Assembly (NCBI GenBank): GCA_937908115.1
Contig: CALEQZ010000041.1
Location: forward strand, 88,656-152,655
Source of the DNA: an uncultured Alcaligenaceae bacterium
GTDB taxonomy: Bacteria; Pseudomonadota; Gammaproteobacteria; Burkholderiales; Burkholderiaceae_B
Direction of reading: 5' to 3'
Length of the DNA stretch: 64,000 bases
The notes under the pieces were generated by a model that was not told the origin of the DNA, made no database searches, and was given only the letters and a program-made list of their open reading frames with translations. Of the stretch, positions 1 to 7,819 are shown piece by piece (position 1 is the first letter of the stretch; the number at the start of each line of letters is the position of its first letter). Position numbers and translations under genes: made by a program.

Positions 1-705
1 TTGGTCGTGCCCATCGGCGGGGGCGGCCTGATATCGGGCATGGCCACGGCCGCGCGCGCCTTGCGCCCGGACATACGCATCGTCGGCGTGCAGGCCGAGC
101 GTTTCCCGGCCATGTATGCGGCCTGGCGCGGGCAAGAAATGGCCTGCGGCGCGCATACCATCGCCGAAGGCATCGCCGTCAAATCGCCCGGCGGGCTGAC
201 CTTGCCCATCGTCTCGCGGCTGGTCGACCGCATCGAGCTGGTCGGCGAAAGCGACATCGAGCATGCCATCGTCATGCTGCTCGAAATCGAGAAAACCGTC
301 GTCGAAGGCGCCGGGGCGGCTGCGCTCGCGGCCTTGCTGCGGGCGCGCGCAGCCGGTGACGACAGCTACCGGGGCCGGCGCATCGGCCTGGTGCTATCGG
401 GGGGGAACATCGATCCGCTGATGCTGGGCGAACTCATCGAGCGCGGCATGGTGCGCGCCGGCCGCCTGGCGCGCATCCGCGTGGCGCTGGATGACCTGCC
501 CGGCGCGCTGGCGCGGGCCACGCATTTGATTGCCGAGGCCCATGCCAACATTACCGAGGTCCATCATCAACGGGCCTTCACCCTGTTGCCGGCCCAGAAC
601 GTCGAGGTCGAATTCGTCTTGCAAACTCGCGGGCCCGAGCACATCGAGCAGGTGATCGCCACGCTCGACGCGGCCGGGTTCAAGGCCGAAAACCACGATC
701 ATTGA
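1..705 (+). CDS. Threonine ammonia-lyase (threonine dehydratase), 3' part only
   Basis: This is a fold-type II PLP enzyme that deaminates threonine to 2-oxobutyrate. The visible 234 residues begin inside the gene, so the N-terminal domain with the PLP-binding lysine lies outside the window. The glycine-rich phosphate-binding loop IGGGGL is at about residues 5-10, and EGAGAAALAAL, a typical conserved segment, is near residue 103. Residues from about 155 to the end form an ACT-like regulatory domain (DDLPGALARA, then NVEVEFVL). A single C-terminal ACT-like domain fits the roughly 400-residue catabolic or short form rather than long IlvA, which has a doubled domain. It overlaps the convergent PIN gene by 7 bp. 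Confidence 0.85.
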   Translation: MVVPIGGGGLISGMATAARALRPDIRIVGVQAERFPAMYAAWRGQEMACGAHTIAEGIAVKSPGGLTLPIVSRLVDRIELVGESDIEHAIVMLLEIEKTVVEGAGAAALAALLRARAAGDDSYRGRRIGLVLSGGNIDPLMLGELIERGMVRAGRLARIRVALDDLPGALARATHLIAEAHANITEVHHQRAFTLLPAQNVEVEFVLQTRGPEHIEQVIATLDAAGFKAENHDH

Positions 706-1313
706 TCGACGGCCGAATAGGCCTGCAGCAGCTTGGCCAGCCGGAACAGCCGCTCGCGGTGCAGCGTCTCGGCCAGCGGCTCTGCCGGGCGGCCCAGCGT
801 CAGCGCGTCGGCCGGGGTGTCGGCCAGGGCTTGCAGTAGCAGCCCGCGGCGGCTGGCCCACCAGCCGGCGAGCAGCCGGTCGGGGTCGATGACGGCCAAG
901 CCGAACCGGCGCAGCTCCGTCCGGTTGAAATCCCGCACGTTCCACGTCACCACGCATGCCGGCGTGCCCGGGTGCCGCGCCAGCGCGGCCCTGCCTGCGG
1001 CCACGACGTGCCAGTCCTTGGGGTCGCTGTAGCGCAGCCCTTCCTTCCACGGTTCGACCTCGCCGCAGTCGGCGTCGGGAAACGCCGCCTGCATCGCCTG
1101 CCACTGCGCCTGGAGCGCCTCGGGGTCGGCTTGCCAGACGCGGGCGGCATTGCGCTGCCATTCCTGGCCGATGCGCGCGCTCCAGGCCGGGCGAAAGCAG
1201 CCTGCCGCGGCCAGGCGCAGCAGCAGCGGCCGCACGATGCCCGACATCAGCACGCAGGCATCTAGTACCGCGAGGCCGCCACCGGGCGGCGCGCCGTCGT
1301 CCCAGGCGGGCAC
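699..1313 (-). CDS. PIN-domain protein (PIN_3-like, VapC-type fold)
   Basis: This is a 204-residue protein with a PIN nuclease fold, a family whose members usually cleave RNA with acidic residues and Mg/Mn. The first acidic residue is in AVLDACVLM (D18); the others appear in IGQEWQRN, DPKDWHVVAA and NVRDFN. GTG at 1313 is chosen as start because the PIN fold begins only about 14 residues later, and the open frame upstream is low-complexity arginine-rich read-through. It lies 8 bp after a small gene of unknown function, so the two are probably co-transcribed. The arrangement resembles a toxin-antitoxin pair, but the partner is not a recognisable antitoxin. Nuclease activity is inferred from the fold. 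Confidence 0.7.
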   Translation of the reverse strand: MPAWDDGAPPGGGLAVLDACVLMSGIVRPLLLRLAAAGCFRPAWSARIGQEWQRNAARVWQADPEALQAQWQAMQAAFPDADCGEVEPWKEGLRYSDPKDWHVVAAGRAALARHPGTPACVVTWNVRDFNRTELRRFGLAVIDPDRLLAGWWASRRGLLLQALADTPADALTLGRPAEPLAETLHRERLFRLAKLLQAYSAVDQ

Positions 1314-1321
1314 GGCGCGCG

Positions 1322-1660
1322 TCAGTTCAGTTCGCGGGCCCCGGGCGCGGCGTCTACGCCCAAGGCGTCCAGCGCCGCCTGGTAGGCGCCCGGGTTGGCG
1401 CACAGGAATACGGCGATATCGCCCGGGGAGACGTTTTCCAGCACCTCTTCGACCTGCTCGCCGGCCTGCGCCGCGCTGGTCACCGCCGCGGCATGCACGT
1501 CGGCGCCGCTTTCGAAGTCTTCGGGCGGAACGATCCCGGTGACCAGCTCCAGGTCGGGCTCGCCGACCACGACATAGCATTGGATTTCCATGTCGTCGAC
1601 CCGGGTCTGCAGGCTGATGCCGTCCGGGGCGCTGCCCACTTGCCTGCTGATGATGCTCAT
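1322..1660 (-). CDS. Small acidic protein of unknown function, paired with PIN gene
   Basis: I do not recognise this 112-residue protein. It is acidic and rich in Glu, Asp, Ala and Val (for example VVVGEPDLELVTGIVPPEDF), with no Cys pairs, membrane segment or clear helix-turn-helix. Only two Cys are present, in IQCYVVV and VFLCANP. The start at 1660 is supported by an AAGGA-type ribosome site about 10 bases upstream; the longer open frame runs into tRNA sequence and is not credible. Its stop lies 8 bp before the PIN gene start, so it could be a partner or antitoxin, but that rests only on position. Confidence 0.6.
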   Translation of the reverse strand: MSIISRQVGSAPDGISLQTRVDDMEIQCYVVVGEPDLELVTGIVPPEDFESGADVHAAAVTSAAQAGEQVEEVLENVSPGDIAVFLCANPGAYQAALDALGVDAAPGARELN

Positions 1661-1794
1661 GATGGCGTCCTTGCGTGGTAGAAGCGGCCGGCTTTGCGTG
1701 GTGTGGCGGCCGATGCGCCGCGTGCAGCAGGCGGCGTGCCTGGCGCGCCGACGGTGGAAAAAATCTTGCCGCCCCGTGTCATGCAGGGCAGGCG

Positions 1795-2139
1795 TGGTGC
1801 CCGAGACCGGAATCGAACCGGTACGGCCCTTGCGGGCCGAGGGATTTTCGTACCACTTCGGCTTTCGCCGCCGCCTGGGATGGGGCCAGGGCCCGCACCC
1901 AGGCGTTCGTGGTCTGGAGCACGCCTTCATCCTAGCCTTGCGGCCGTAGATGCCCGCCGTCTGCTCTCTACACCTTCCGGACCGCCGGGGCCGGCGGCCC
2001 GGCTTGGCTCGGCGTTGGCTCGCTGGCACGGGGGCCGCAGGGCTTTCGCCGAATTTGACGGGCGACACCCCGGGGATTTCTCCGCGGGGGCTCAAATTAC
2101 CTTCAAGTCCCTTGTGTCTACCAATTTCACCACTCGGGC
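1795..2139 (-). tRNA. tRNA-Leu(UAA) interrupted by a group I intron
   Basis: The 5' exon is 2139-2105 (35 nt) and the 3' exon 1848-1795 (54 nt, CCA encoded). Joined, they give an 89-nt class II tRNA. The acceptor arms are GCCCGAG and CTCGGGC. The anticodon stem is AGGGA/TCCCT around loop CTTAAAA, so the anticodon is UAA. The long variable arm is CGGCCC...GGGCCG and the T arm is ACCGG-TTCGATT-CCGGT. The intron lies between U34 and A35 of the anticodon. A CATAAT box on the minus strand at 2170-2165 could be the -10 element. Without splicing this gene cannot give a functional tRNA. Confidence 0.93.
1849..2104 (-). ncRNA. Group I self-splicing intron in tRNA-Leu(UAA)
   Basis: This 256-nt insertion has group I features. 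P1 can form between the 5' exon end (GGGACUU) and intron GAGCCC, giving the expected U-G wobble at the 5' splice site. The UUU just before GAG can pair with the 3' exon AAA as P10. The intron ends in G (position 1849). A P4/Q-like motif, GAGCCAAGC, is at 2010-2002. An R-like segment, GAGAGCAGACGGC, is at 1968-1956, and its GAGCA can pair with TGCTC at 1921-1917 as P7. There is no endonuclease gene. The same U34/A35 site is used by introns of cyanobacterial and plastid tRNA-Leu(UAA). The subclass is not assigned with certainty. Confidence 0.9.
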
Positions 2140-2281
2140 ATGCGCGGGTGGCGCAAGGCCAGGGATTATGCCACGCCGGCCTGGGGCCTGGGCCAGGGGC
2201 AGGGTACGCCTGCGGCGAAGTTACGGGTTACAGTGTGCTGCGCGAACCACCCGCGGGGTCAATCGGCAGGAGACGATCGGA

Positions 2282-3757
2282 ATGAAGACCTACAACCATT
2301 TCATCAATAACGAATACGTGGAGCCTTTGGACGGCGAATGGATGGACACGGTCAATCCCTACACCGGCAAGGCCTGGGCCAAGGTGCCCAAGGGCAGCGC
2401 CAGGGACGTGGACCGGGCCGTGCAGGCCGCCCGCCAGGCTATGACCAGCGGTCCGTACGCGCGGATGACGCCGTCCGAGCGGGGCAAGATGATGATGCGC
2501 CTGGCCGACCTGGTCCAGGCCAATGCCGAGCGCTTGGCCGAGATCGAGGTGCGCGACAACGGCAAGCTGCTGTCAGAGATGCTCGGCCAGCTCAAGTATC
2601 ACCCCGAATGGTGGCGCTATTTCGGCGGCCTGGCCGACAAGCTCGAGGGCGGGGTCGTGCCCATCGACAAGCCCGACCATTTCGCGTTCACCACGCAGGA
2701 GCCCGTCGGCGTGGTCGGCGCGCTGACGGCCTGGAACTCGCCGCTGCTTTTCATTGCCTGGAAATGCGCGCCGGCCATCGCCGCCGGCTGCTCGGTCGTG
2801 GTCAAGCCGTCGGAGTTCACGTCCGCCTCGACCCTGGAATTCGCCGCCCTGACCAAGGAAGCCGGCTTTCCCGACGGGGTGTTCAACGTGGTCACGGGCC
2901 TGGGCCCGACCGTCGGCGCAGCCCTGGTGGACCATCCGGACGTGGCCAAGATCACCTTCACGGGCTCGGACAGGACGGGGGCGGCCATTTATGCCCAGGC
3001 TGCCCGAACCATGAAACGGGTCACGCTGGAGCTGGGCGGCAAATCGCCCAACATCGTCTTTGCCGACGCCGACCTGGACAAGGCTGCCGCCGGCGTCATA
3101 TCGGGGATATTCGCTGCCACCGGCCAGACCTGCATCGCCGGCTCGCGCCTGCTGGTGCAAAACTCGATCAAGGATGCCTTTACCGAGCGCCTGGTGCAGC
3201 TGGGCCGCTCGGCCAAGAAGGGCGACCCGATGCTGCCGGATACCAACATCGGTCCGGTCACCACGCCCGCGCAATACCAGAAGATCCTCGATTACATCGA
3301 TATCGCCAAGCGCGAAGGGGCGCGCTGCGTGCTGGGTGGCCAGCCCGCCTCCGACATGCCGGGCGGCCAGTTCGTCGAGCCGACCATCTTCGTCGACGTC
3401 ACGCCCGGCATGCGTATCGCCCGCGAGGAAGTGTTCGGCCCTGTGCTGTCCATCCTGGGATTCGAGGACGAGGAAGAGGCCATCGCGCTGGCCAACGACA
3501 CCATCTACGGCCTGGCCGCCGGCGTGTGGACCGAGAATATCGGCCGCGCCATCCGCATGTCCAAGGCGCTGAAGGCGGGCACCGTATGGGTCAACACCTA
3601 CCGGGCGATCAGCTACATGATGCCTTTCGGCGGCATGAAGCATTCCGGCATCGGCCGGGAAAGCGGATTGGAGGCCGTGCGCCACTACCTCGAGACCAAG
3701 AGCACCTGGATCTCGTACGCCGAAGGCGTGCCGGCCAATCCCTTCATCATGCGCTGA
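2282..3757 (+). CDS. NAD(P)-dependent aldehyde dehydrogenase
   Basis: This is a 491-residue aldehyde dehydrogenase that oxidises an aldehyde to a carboxylate with NAD(P). The catalytic Cys284 is in GQTCIAG and the general base Glu250 in LELGGKSP. Oxyanion Asn152 is in WNSP, and the cofactor loop contains FTGSD near 226. The length is full for the family. The start has an AGGAGA ribosome site 6-7 bases upstream. It precedes a Bug receptor and a decarboxylase-like ThDP enzyme on the same strand. If the ThDP enzyme releases an aldehyde from a 2-oxoacid, this enzyme would oxidise it, as in benzoylformate breakdown. The substrate is not known from sequence. Confidence 0.9.
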   Translation: MKTYNHFINNEYVEPLDGEWMDTVNPYTGKAWAKVPKGSARDVDRAVQAARQAMTSGPYARMTPSERGKMMMRLADLVQANAERLAEIEVRDNGKLLSEMLGQLKYHPEWWRYFGGLADKLEGGVVPIDKPDHFAFTTQEPVGVVGALTAWNSPLLFIAWKCAPAIAAGCSVVVKPSEFTSASTLEFAALTKEAGFPDGVFNVVTGLGPTVGAALVDHPDVAKITFTGSDRTGAAIYAQAARTMKRVTLELGGKSPNIVFADADLDKAAAGVISGIFAATGQTCIAGSRLLVQNSIKDAFTERLVQLGRSAKKGDPMLPDTNIGPVTTPAQYQKILDYIDIAKREGARCVLGGQPASDMPGGQFVEPTIFVDVTPGMRIAREEVFGPVLSILGFEDEEEAIALANDTIYGLAAGVWTENIGRAIRMSKALKAGTVWVNTYRAISYMMPFGGMKHSGIGRESGLEAVRHYLETKSTWISYAEGVPANPFIMR

Positions 3758-3770
3758 TAGGTCGCCCAAT

Positions 3771-3788
3771 GGCCGCGCGGTCGCGGCC
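3771..3788 (+). terminator. Possible weak terminator after aldehyde dehydrogenase
   Basis: GGCCGCG and CGCGGCC form a 7-bp perfect stem with a CGGT loop, followed by only CTTT. The short T run makes it a weak candidate; it may instead be a 3' end stabilising hairpin. Confidence 0.35.
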
Positions 3789-3904
3789 CTTTGGGGGCGT
3801 GGGGCTGGGTTGCCCGCCCGGGCGCGTGGCCAGCCGGTCGGGTGCATCGATGACGGTTATGCAGTACTGGAGTTGACGCAGTTCCTACCCTGGAGGAAAC
3901 CCGC

Positions 3905-4894
3905 ATGAAGACTCGAAAACAGGCTCGCGTTCGACTGTTTGCCCGCTGGTGCTGCGCACTGTTTGCATTGGCCTTGGCCGGCGCGGCGCATGCTGCGTCT
4001 TATCCGCAGCAGGCCGTCACGCTCATCGTGCCCTTCCCGCCGGGCGGCACGACCGACATCGCTGCGCGCACCATGGCGCAGGCCATGGAAAAGGCCCTTG
4101 GCCAATCCATCGTCGTCGACAACCGCGCCGGCGCCGGGGGCAACATCGGCATGGCCGCCGTCGCCCGTGCCAAGCCCGACGGCTACACCATCGGCATGGG
4201 GACCATCGGCACGCAGGCGATCAATCAGTTCTTGTACAAGGACATGGCCTTCGACCCGGCGACGGACTTCGAGCCCATCGCCTTGGTCATGAGCACGCCC
4301 AACGTCATCGCCGTCAATGCGCAGTCTGACATCCGAAGCATGCAGGACCTGGTCCGGGCGGCCAAGGCCCGCAAGCTGAGCTACGCCTCGCCGGGCGTGG
4401 GGTCTTCGGTCCACCTGACCGGCGCCCACCTGGAGCAGGAGCTGCGCGTGGAAATGCTGCATGTCCCGTTCAAGGGCGTGGCGGCCTCCATGCCGGCGCT
4501 TATCGGCGGCCAGGTCGATATCCTGCTCGATAACCTGCCCAGCACGCTCGCGCAGATCAAGGACGGCTCCAAGGTGCGCGGCATCGCCGTGACCTCGGCC
4601 GAGCGTTCCCCCTCGGTGCCCGACATCCCGACCGTTGCCGAAACGGCCGTGCCAGGGTTTTCGGTCACGGCCTGGTTCGCGCTTTACGCACCCAAAGGCA
4701 CGCCGCGTGAAGCGTTGGACAAACTGATACAGGCGGCCAAGCAGGCGCTTGCGTCCAAGGACGTGCAGGATCGCTTCCAGGCACTGGGTGCGCAAGCCGG
4801 CAACCTCGCCGGCGAAGACTTGCGCGCGTTCGAAAAGGAAGAGCGCCAGCGCTGGGGCAAATTGGTCAAGGAGCGCAACATCGCGCCAAAATGA
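3905..4894 (+). CDS. Bug/TctC-type periplasmic solute receptor (1)
   Basis: This is a 329-residue periplasmic binding protein of the Bug family, the receptor component of tripartite tricarboxylate transporters for carboxylates and related anions. A basic N-terminus and hydrophobic stretch (FALALAGAAHAAS) form a signal peptide of about 30 residues. The family pattern YPQQAVTLIVPFPPGGTTD follows at about residues 31-49. GGAGG precedes the ATG. No TctA or TctB membrane gene is nearby, so it would rely on a transporter encoded elsewhere. It sits between aldehyde dehydrogenase and the ThDP enzyme, so its ligand is probably that cluster's acid substrate. Confidence 0.9.
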   Translation: MKTRKQARVRLFARWCCALFALALAGAAHAASYPQQAVTLIVPFPPGGTTDIAARTMAQAMEKALGQSIVVDNRAGAGGNIGMAAVARAKPDGYTIGMGTIGTQAINQFLYKDMAFDPATDFEPIALVMSTPNVIAVNAQSDIRSMQDLVRAAKARKLSYASPGVGSSVHLTGAHLEQELRVEMLHVPFKGVAASMPALIGGQVDILLDNLPSTLAQIKDGSKVRGIAVTSAERSPSVPDIPTVAETAVPGFSVTAWFALYAPKGTPREALDKLIQAAKQALASKDVQDRFQALGAQAGNLAGEDLRAFEKEERQRWGKLVKERNIAPK

Positions 4895-4931
4895 CCGGGG
4901 ATGCAATCCGTTTTGTTTGGAAGGTAGATAG

Positions 4932-6497
4932 GTGAACGAGCTGAAATCGATGAACGGGGCAGACAGCCTGTGCGACACCTTGTTGGCCAATGGCGTGGAC
5001 GTTTGCTTTGCCAACCCGGGGACGTCCGAAATGCACTTCGTCGCGGCGCTGGACCGCAAGCCCGCGATGCGCTGCGTGCTCGGGCTGTTCGAAGGCGTGG
5101 TCACCGGCGCGGCCGACGGCTATGCGCGCATGGCCGACAAACCGGCCGCCACGCTCCTGCACCTGGGGCCCGGCATGGCCAACGCGCTGGCCAACATGCA
5201 TAACGCCCGGCGCGCGGCCACGCCCATGGTCAATATCGTGGGCGACCATGCCACGCACCATCTTCGGCATGATGCACCCCTGCATACCGACATCGAAAGC
5301 CTGGCGCGGCCGATGTCCGACTGGGTGCGCCGCATCCGCTCGGCCGATGACGTCTCGCCCGCTGCGGCCGCGGCCATCGAGGCGGCCACCGCTGCCCCAG
5401 GCGGCGTGGCCACGCTCATCCTGCCGGCTGACGCCGCCTGGCAGCCGGCCGTGCCGGGCGTGCACAAGGCAAGGCGGCAGGCGCCGCCGCAGGTCGACGA
5501 GGCCACGGTGGCGCACGCGGCGGCAGCGCTGCGCAATGGGCGCAAGACGGTCCTGCTCCTGTCGGGCAAGGCCCTGCGCGCGGGCGCGCTGGAAATCGCC
5601 GGCCGCATCGCCGCCAAGACCGGCGCCCGGCTGCTTGCGCAGCAGTCCAACGGCCGCATCGAGCGCGGCGCAGGCCGTGTCCCCGTCGAACGCGTGCCTT
5701 TCTCGGTCGATGCCGCCTTGCAGGCGCTGGACGGTACCGAGCAGCTCATCCTCGTCGGCGCCCGCGTGCCCGTGGCCTTTTTCGCCTATCCTGGCAAGCC
5801 CAGCGTCTTGATCCCGGAAAACTGCCAGGTCATCACGCTGGCGCCGCCTTCCCACGACTTGCTCGATGCGCTGGAAAAACTGGCCGACGCCGTCGGCGCC
5901 GGGCCCGCCGTGAAGGCTGTCGTCGCCGAGCGGGGCGACCTGCAGTTGCCGGCCGGCAAGCTCGACGCCAGCGCGGTCATCCAGGCCATCGGTGCCCTGT
6001 GCCCCGACAACGCCGTCATCTGCGACGAATCGGTCAGCTCCGGCCGCGACTCATTCAAGTGGACGTGGAACGCCGCACCCCACGACTTCCTGCAGATCAC
6101 CGGCGGCGCCATCGGCATCGGCCTGCCGCTGGCCACGGGCGCGGCCGTTGCCTGTCCCGACCGCAAGGTCATCCTCATGCAGGCAGACGGCAGCGGGATG
6201 TACACCCCGCAGGCTTTGTGGACCCAGGCCCGCGAAAACCTAGACGTCGTCACGGTCGTATTCGCCAACCGCACCTACGCCATCCTGCGCAACGAGCTGC
6301 GCATGATGGGCGCGGGCGAGCCCGGCCGCAACGCGCAACGCATGCTGGACCTGGATTCGCCGTTCATCGATTGGGTCGGCTTGGCCACGTCCATGGGCGT
6401 GGAGGCCGCGCGCGCAGAGGATGCGGGCCGGTTCGTCGACTTGCTGCGTGCGGCGCTGGCGCGCAAGGGGCCGTTTTTGATCGAGGCGGTGGTGTGA
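4932..6497 (+). CDS. ThDP-dependent enzyme, acetolactate synthase/benzoylformate decarboxylase-like
   Basis: This 521-residue ThDP enzyme has the three usual domains. The Pyr domain (about 1-165) contains the activating Glu in GLFEGVVTGAADGYARM. A central domain follows at about 180-320. The PP domain (from about 350) contains the metal/ThDP motif ADGSGMYTPQALWTQ followed by FANRTYAIL, where classical enzymes have NN. GTG at 4932 is the chosen start because GGAAGG lies 8 bases upstream; ATG six codons later is an alternative. Neighbouring aldehyde dehydrogenase favours a 2-oxoacid decarboxylase over a biosynthetic acetolactate synthase, and no small subunit gene is present. The substrate is unresolved. 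Confidence 0.8.
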   Translation: MNELKSMNGADSLCDTLLANGVDVCFANPGTSEMHFVAALDRKPAMRCVLGLFEGVVTGAADGYARMADKPAATLLHLGPGMANALANMHNARRAATPMVNIVGDHATHHLRHDAPLHTDIESLARPMSDWVRRIRSADDVSPAAAAAIEAATAAPGGVATLILPADAAWQPAVPGVHKARRQAPPQVDEATVAHAAAALRNGRKTVLLLSGKALRAGALEIAGRIAAKTGARLLAQQSNGRIERGAGRVPVERVPFSVDAALQALDGTEQLILVGARVPVAFFAYPGKPSVLIPENCQVITLAPPSHDLLDALEKLADAVGAGPAVKAVVAERGDLQLPAGKLDASAVIQAIGALCPDNAVICDESVSSGRDSFKWTWNAAPHDFLQITGGAIGIGLPLATGAAVACPDRKVILMQADGSGMYTPQALWTQARENLDVVTVVFANRTYAILRNELRMMGAGEPGRNAQRMLDLDSPFIDWVGLATSMGVEAARAEDAGRFVDLLRAALARKGPFLIEAVV

Positions 6498-6512
6498 GGG
6501 GCCTGGGGCCTA

Positions 6513-7345
6513 TCACAACTTGATCCATTCCCCGAGATGCAGGAACACCGTCGACACCCGCCGAAGATGCCGGGACTCCGGGTGCGTAAGCAGCCACAGC
6601 TCGGCATGGCAATCTTCCAGGGGGCCGGTCAAGGCGACCAAATCCTTGCGTATGCGGGCCAGGAAGACCGGCAGTATGCCTACGCCCATGCCGGCAGCCA
6701 CCATTTCCATGACGGTCAGTAAGCTGCTGACGCGATAGCGCGGCACTGCCCGGGGGTAATGGCGCTTGCGCCACAGCACGGACGGATGCTCCGGCAGCGT
6801 GTCGTCCGGCGCGATCCAGACGGCCTTGCCTGCCTCCACGTCCTTGTAGCGGATGCCACTGGCCTTGCCGGCATAGAGCGCCATCCGGATCGGCCCAATG
6901 CGCTTGCCCACGAGGTGCTGCGGCGGCCGGATGGTGGCGCGCACCGCTATGTCGGCCTCGCGCCGAGTCAGGCTGCTCAGCTCATTGCCGGCATGCAGTT
7001 CGTACTCGAGCAAGGGATGCACGGTTGCAAGGCTGCGCAGCGCCGGAGTGATCAGCCCGTGCATGCAGGTGTCCGTGCTGGTGATCCGCACGGTTCCTGA
7101 TACCTGGTCTGGCGTCAGCCGCAGGGCGGAGCGCGCCTGTTCGAGCTGCACCTCGACCTGTTCGGCATGTTCGCCAGCAGTTGGGCCTGGTCTGAGGGCA
7201 GGTAGCCTGCGCGCGTGCGCTCGAACAAGCGCTGGCCCAGCCCGCGCTCAATGCGGCGGATCGCACGAAAGACGGTCGAGGCGTCGACGCCCAGGCGTTC
7301 GCCAGCGCCGGCCAGGGTGCCGGCACGCTGGTCCCTGGACGATTG
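6513..7345 (-). pseudogene. Broken LysR-family regulator gene
   Basis: The effector-binding part reads well from about 7150 down to 6513 (GTVRITSTDTCMHGLI, then VMEMVAAGMGVGILPVF). The winged helix part (AGTLAGAGERLGVDASTVFR, then LFERTRAGYLP) is in another frame. One base appears to be missing near 7171-7177: restoring it changes LLANMPNRSR to LLAEHAEQVE and joins the halves. The start is also missing: upstream of RAGTLAG the sequence stops resembling LysR near 7340 and becomes a different gene on the other strand. It therefore carries two lesions and probably no longer controls the ThDP cluster it converges on. Confidence 0.82.
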
Positions 7346-7523
7346 CACGCGCCGGGAGCCGGTGGTCGACGCGATCCTGGGCCGCGTGGTGCGCTATGTG
7401 GGCTGGCGCAAGTGCATGCGCTGTGGCCACCCGTTCTGGTCCGAGGACGTGCAGCGCCTGCGGCTGTGCACCGGCCAGCCCGACCGCCGGGGCTGCCGCA
7501 ACCGGCAGGATGAGGGTTTCTAA
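7335..7523 (+). pseudogene. 3' remnant of a CxxC zinc-ribbon-like gene
   Basis: The last roughly 60 codons of a gene remain, reading through REPVVDAILGRVVRYVGW, then CMRCGHPFWSEDVQRLRLC and ending CRNRQDEGF. Four Cys (CxxC, then two single Cys) suggest a zinc-binding module. No plausible start exists: upstream, the frame runs into antisense lysR sequence near 7340. I do not recognise the parent protein. An intact upstream start for this frame was looked for and not found. Confidence 0.5.
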
Positions 7524-7609
7524 AAAGCCTGGCAGGGCACTGCATCCCTGCCGGCGTGCTGGACCGGGTCGAAGCGGGTAAAGCCGATTTCCGTCATCGA
7601 ACATGAAAA

Positions 7610-7699
7610 TGGCGGTGGGTCAGGGATTCGAACCCTGGAAGGGGTTGCCCCCTTGCTGGTTTTCAAGACCAGTGCCTTAAACCGCTCGGCCAACCCACC
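7610..7699 (-). tRNA. tRNA-Ser(UGA)
   Basis: The acceptor stem is GGTGGGT/ACCCACC. The anticodon stem is CTGGT/ACCAG with loop CTTGAAA, giving anticodon UGA. There is a long variable arm (GGGGGCAACCCC), T loop TTCGAAT and an encoded CCA. The length is 90 nt including CCA. Confidence 0.96.
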
Positions 7700-7819
7700 G
7701 TGTCGCGGCGCGCCAGCATGGCGCGCCGGCTGTGTGTGCCTTAGCGCACTGGGCGCCCGCCGGCGGCCTGCGCCAAGAAGGGCGCATAATAATCCATTTG
7801 ACGTGAGGAGACCGAACCC

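Noticed and set aside
1694..2281. Long N-terminal extension of the aldehyde dehydrogenase
   Set aside because: It would translate the tRNA-Leu gene and intron. The family N-terminus starts at 2282 behind an AGGAGA site.
3771..3788. Firm terminator call
   Set aside because: Stem is good but the following T run is only three bases, so it is kept as a low-confidence candidate.
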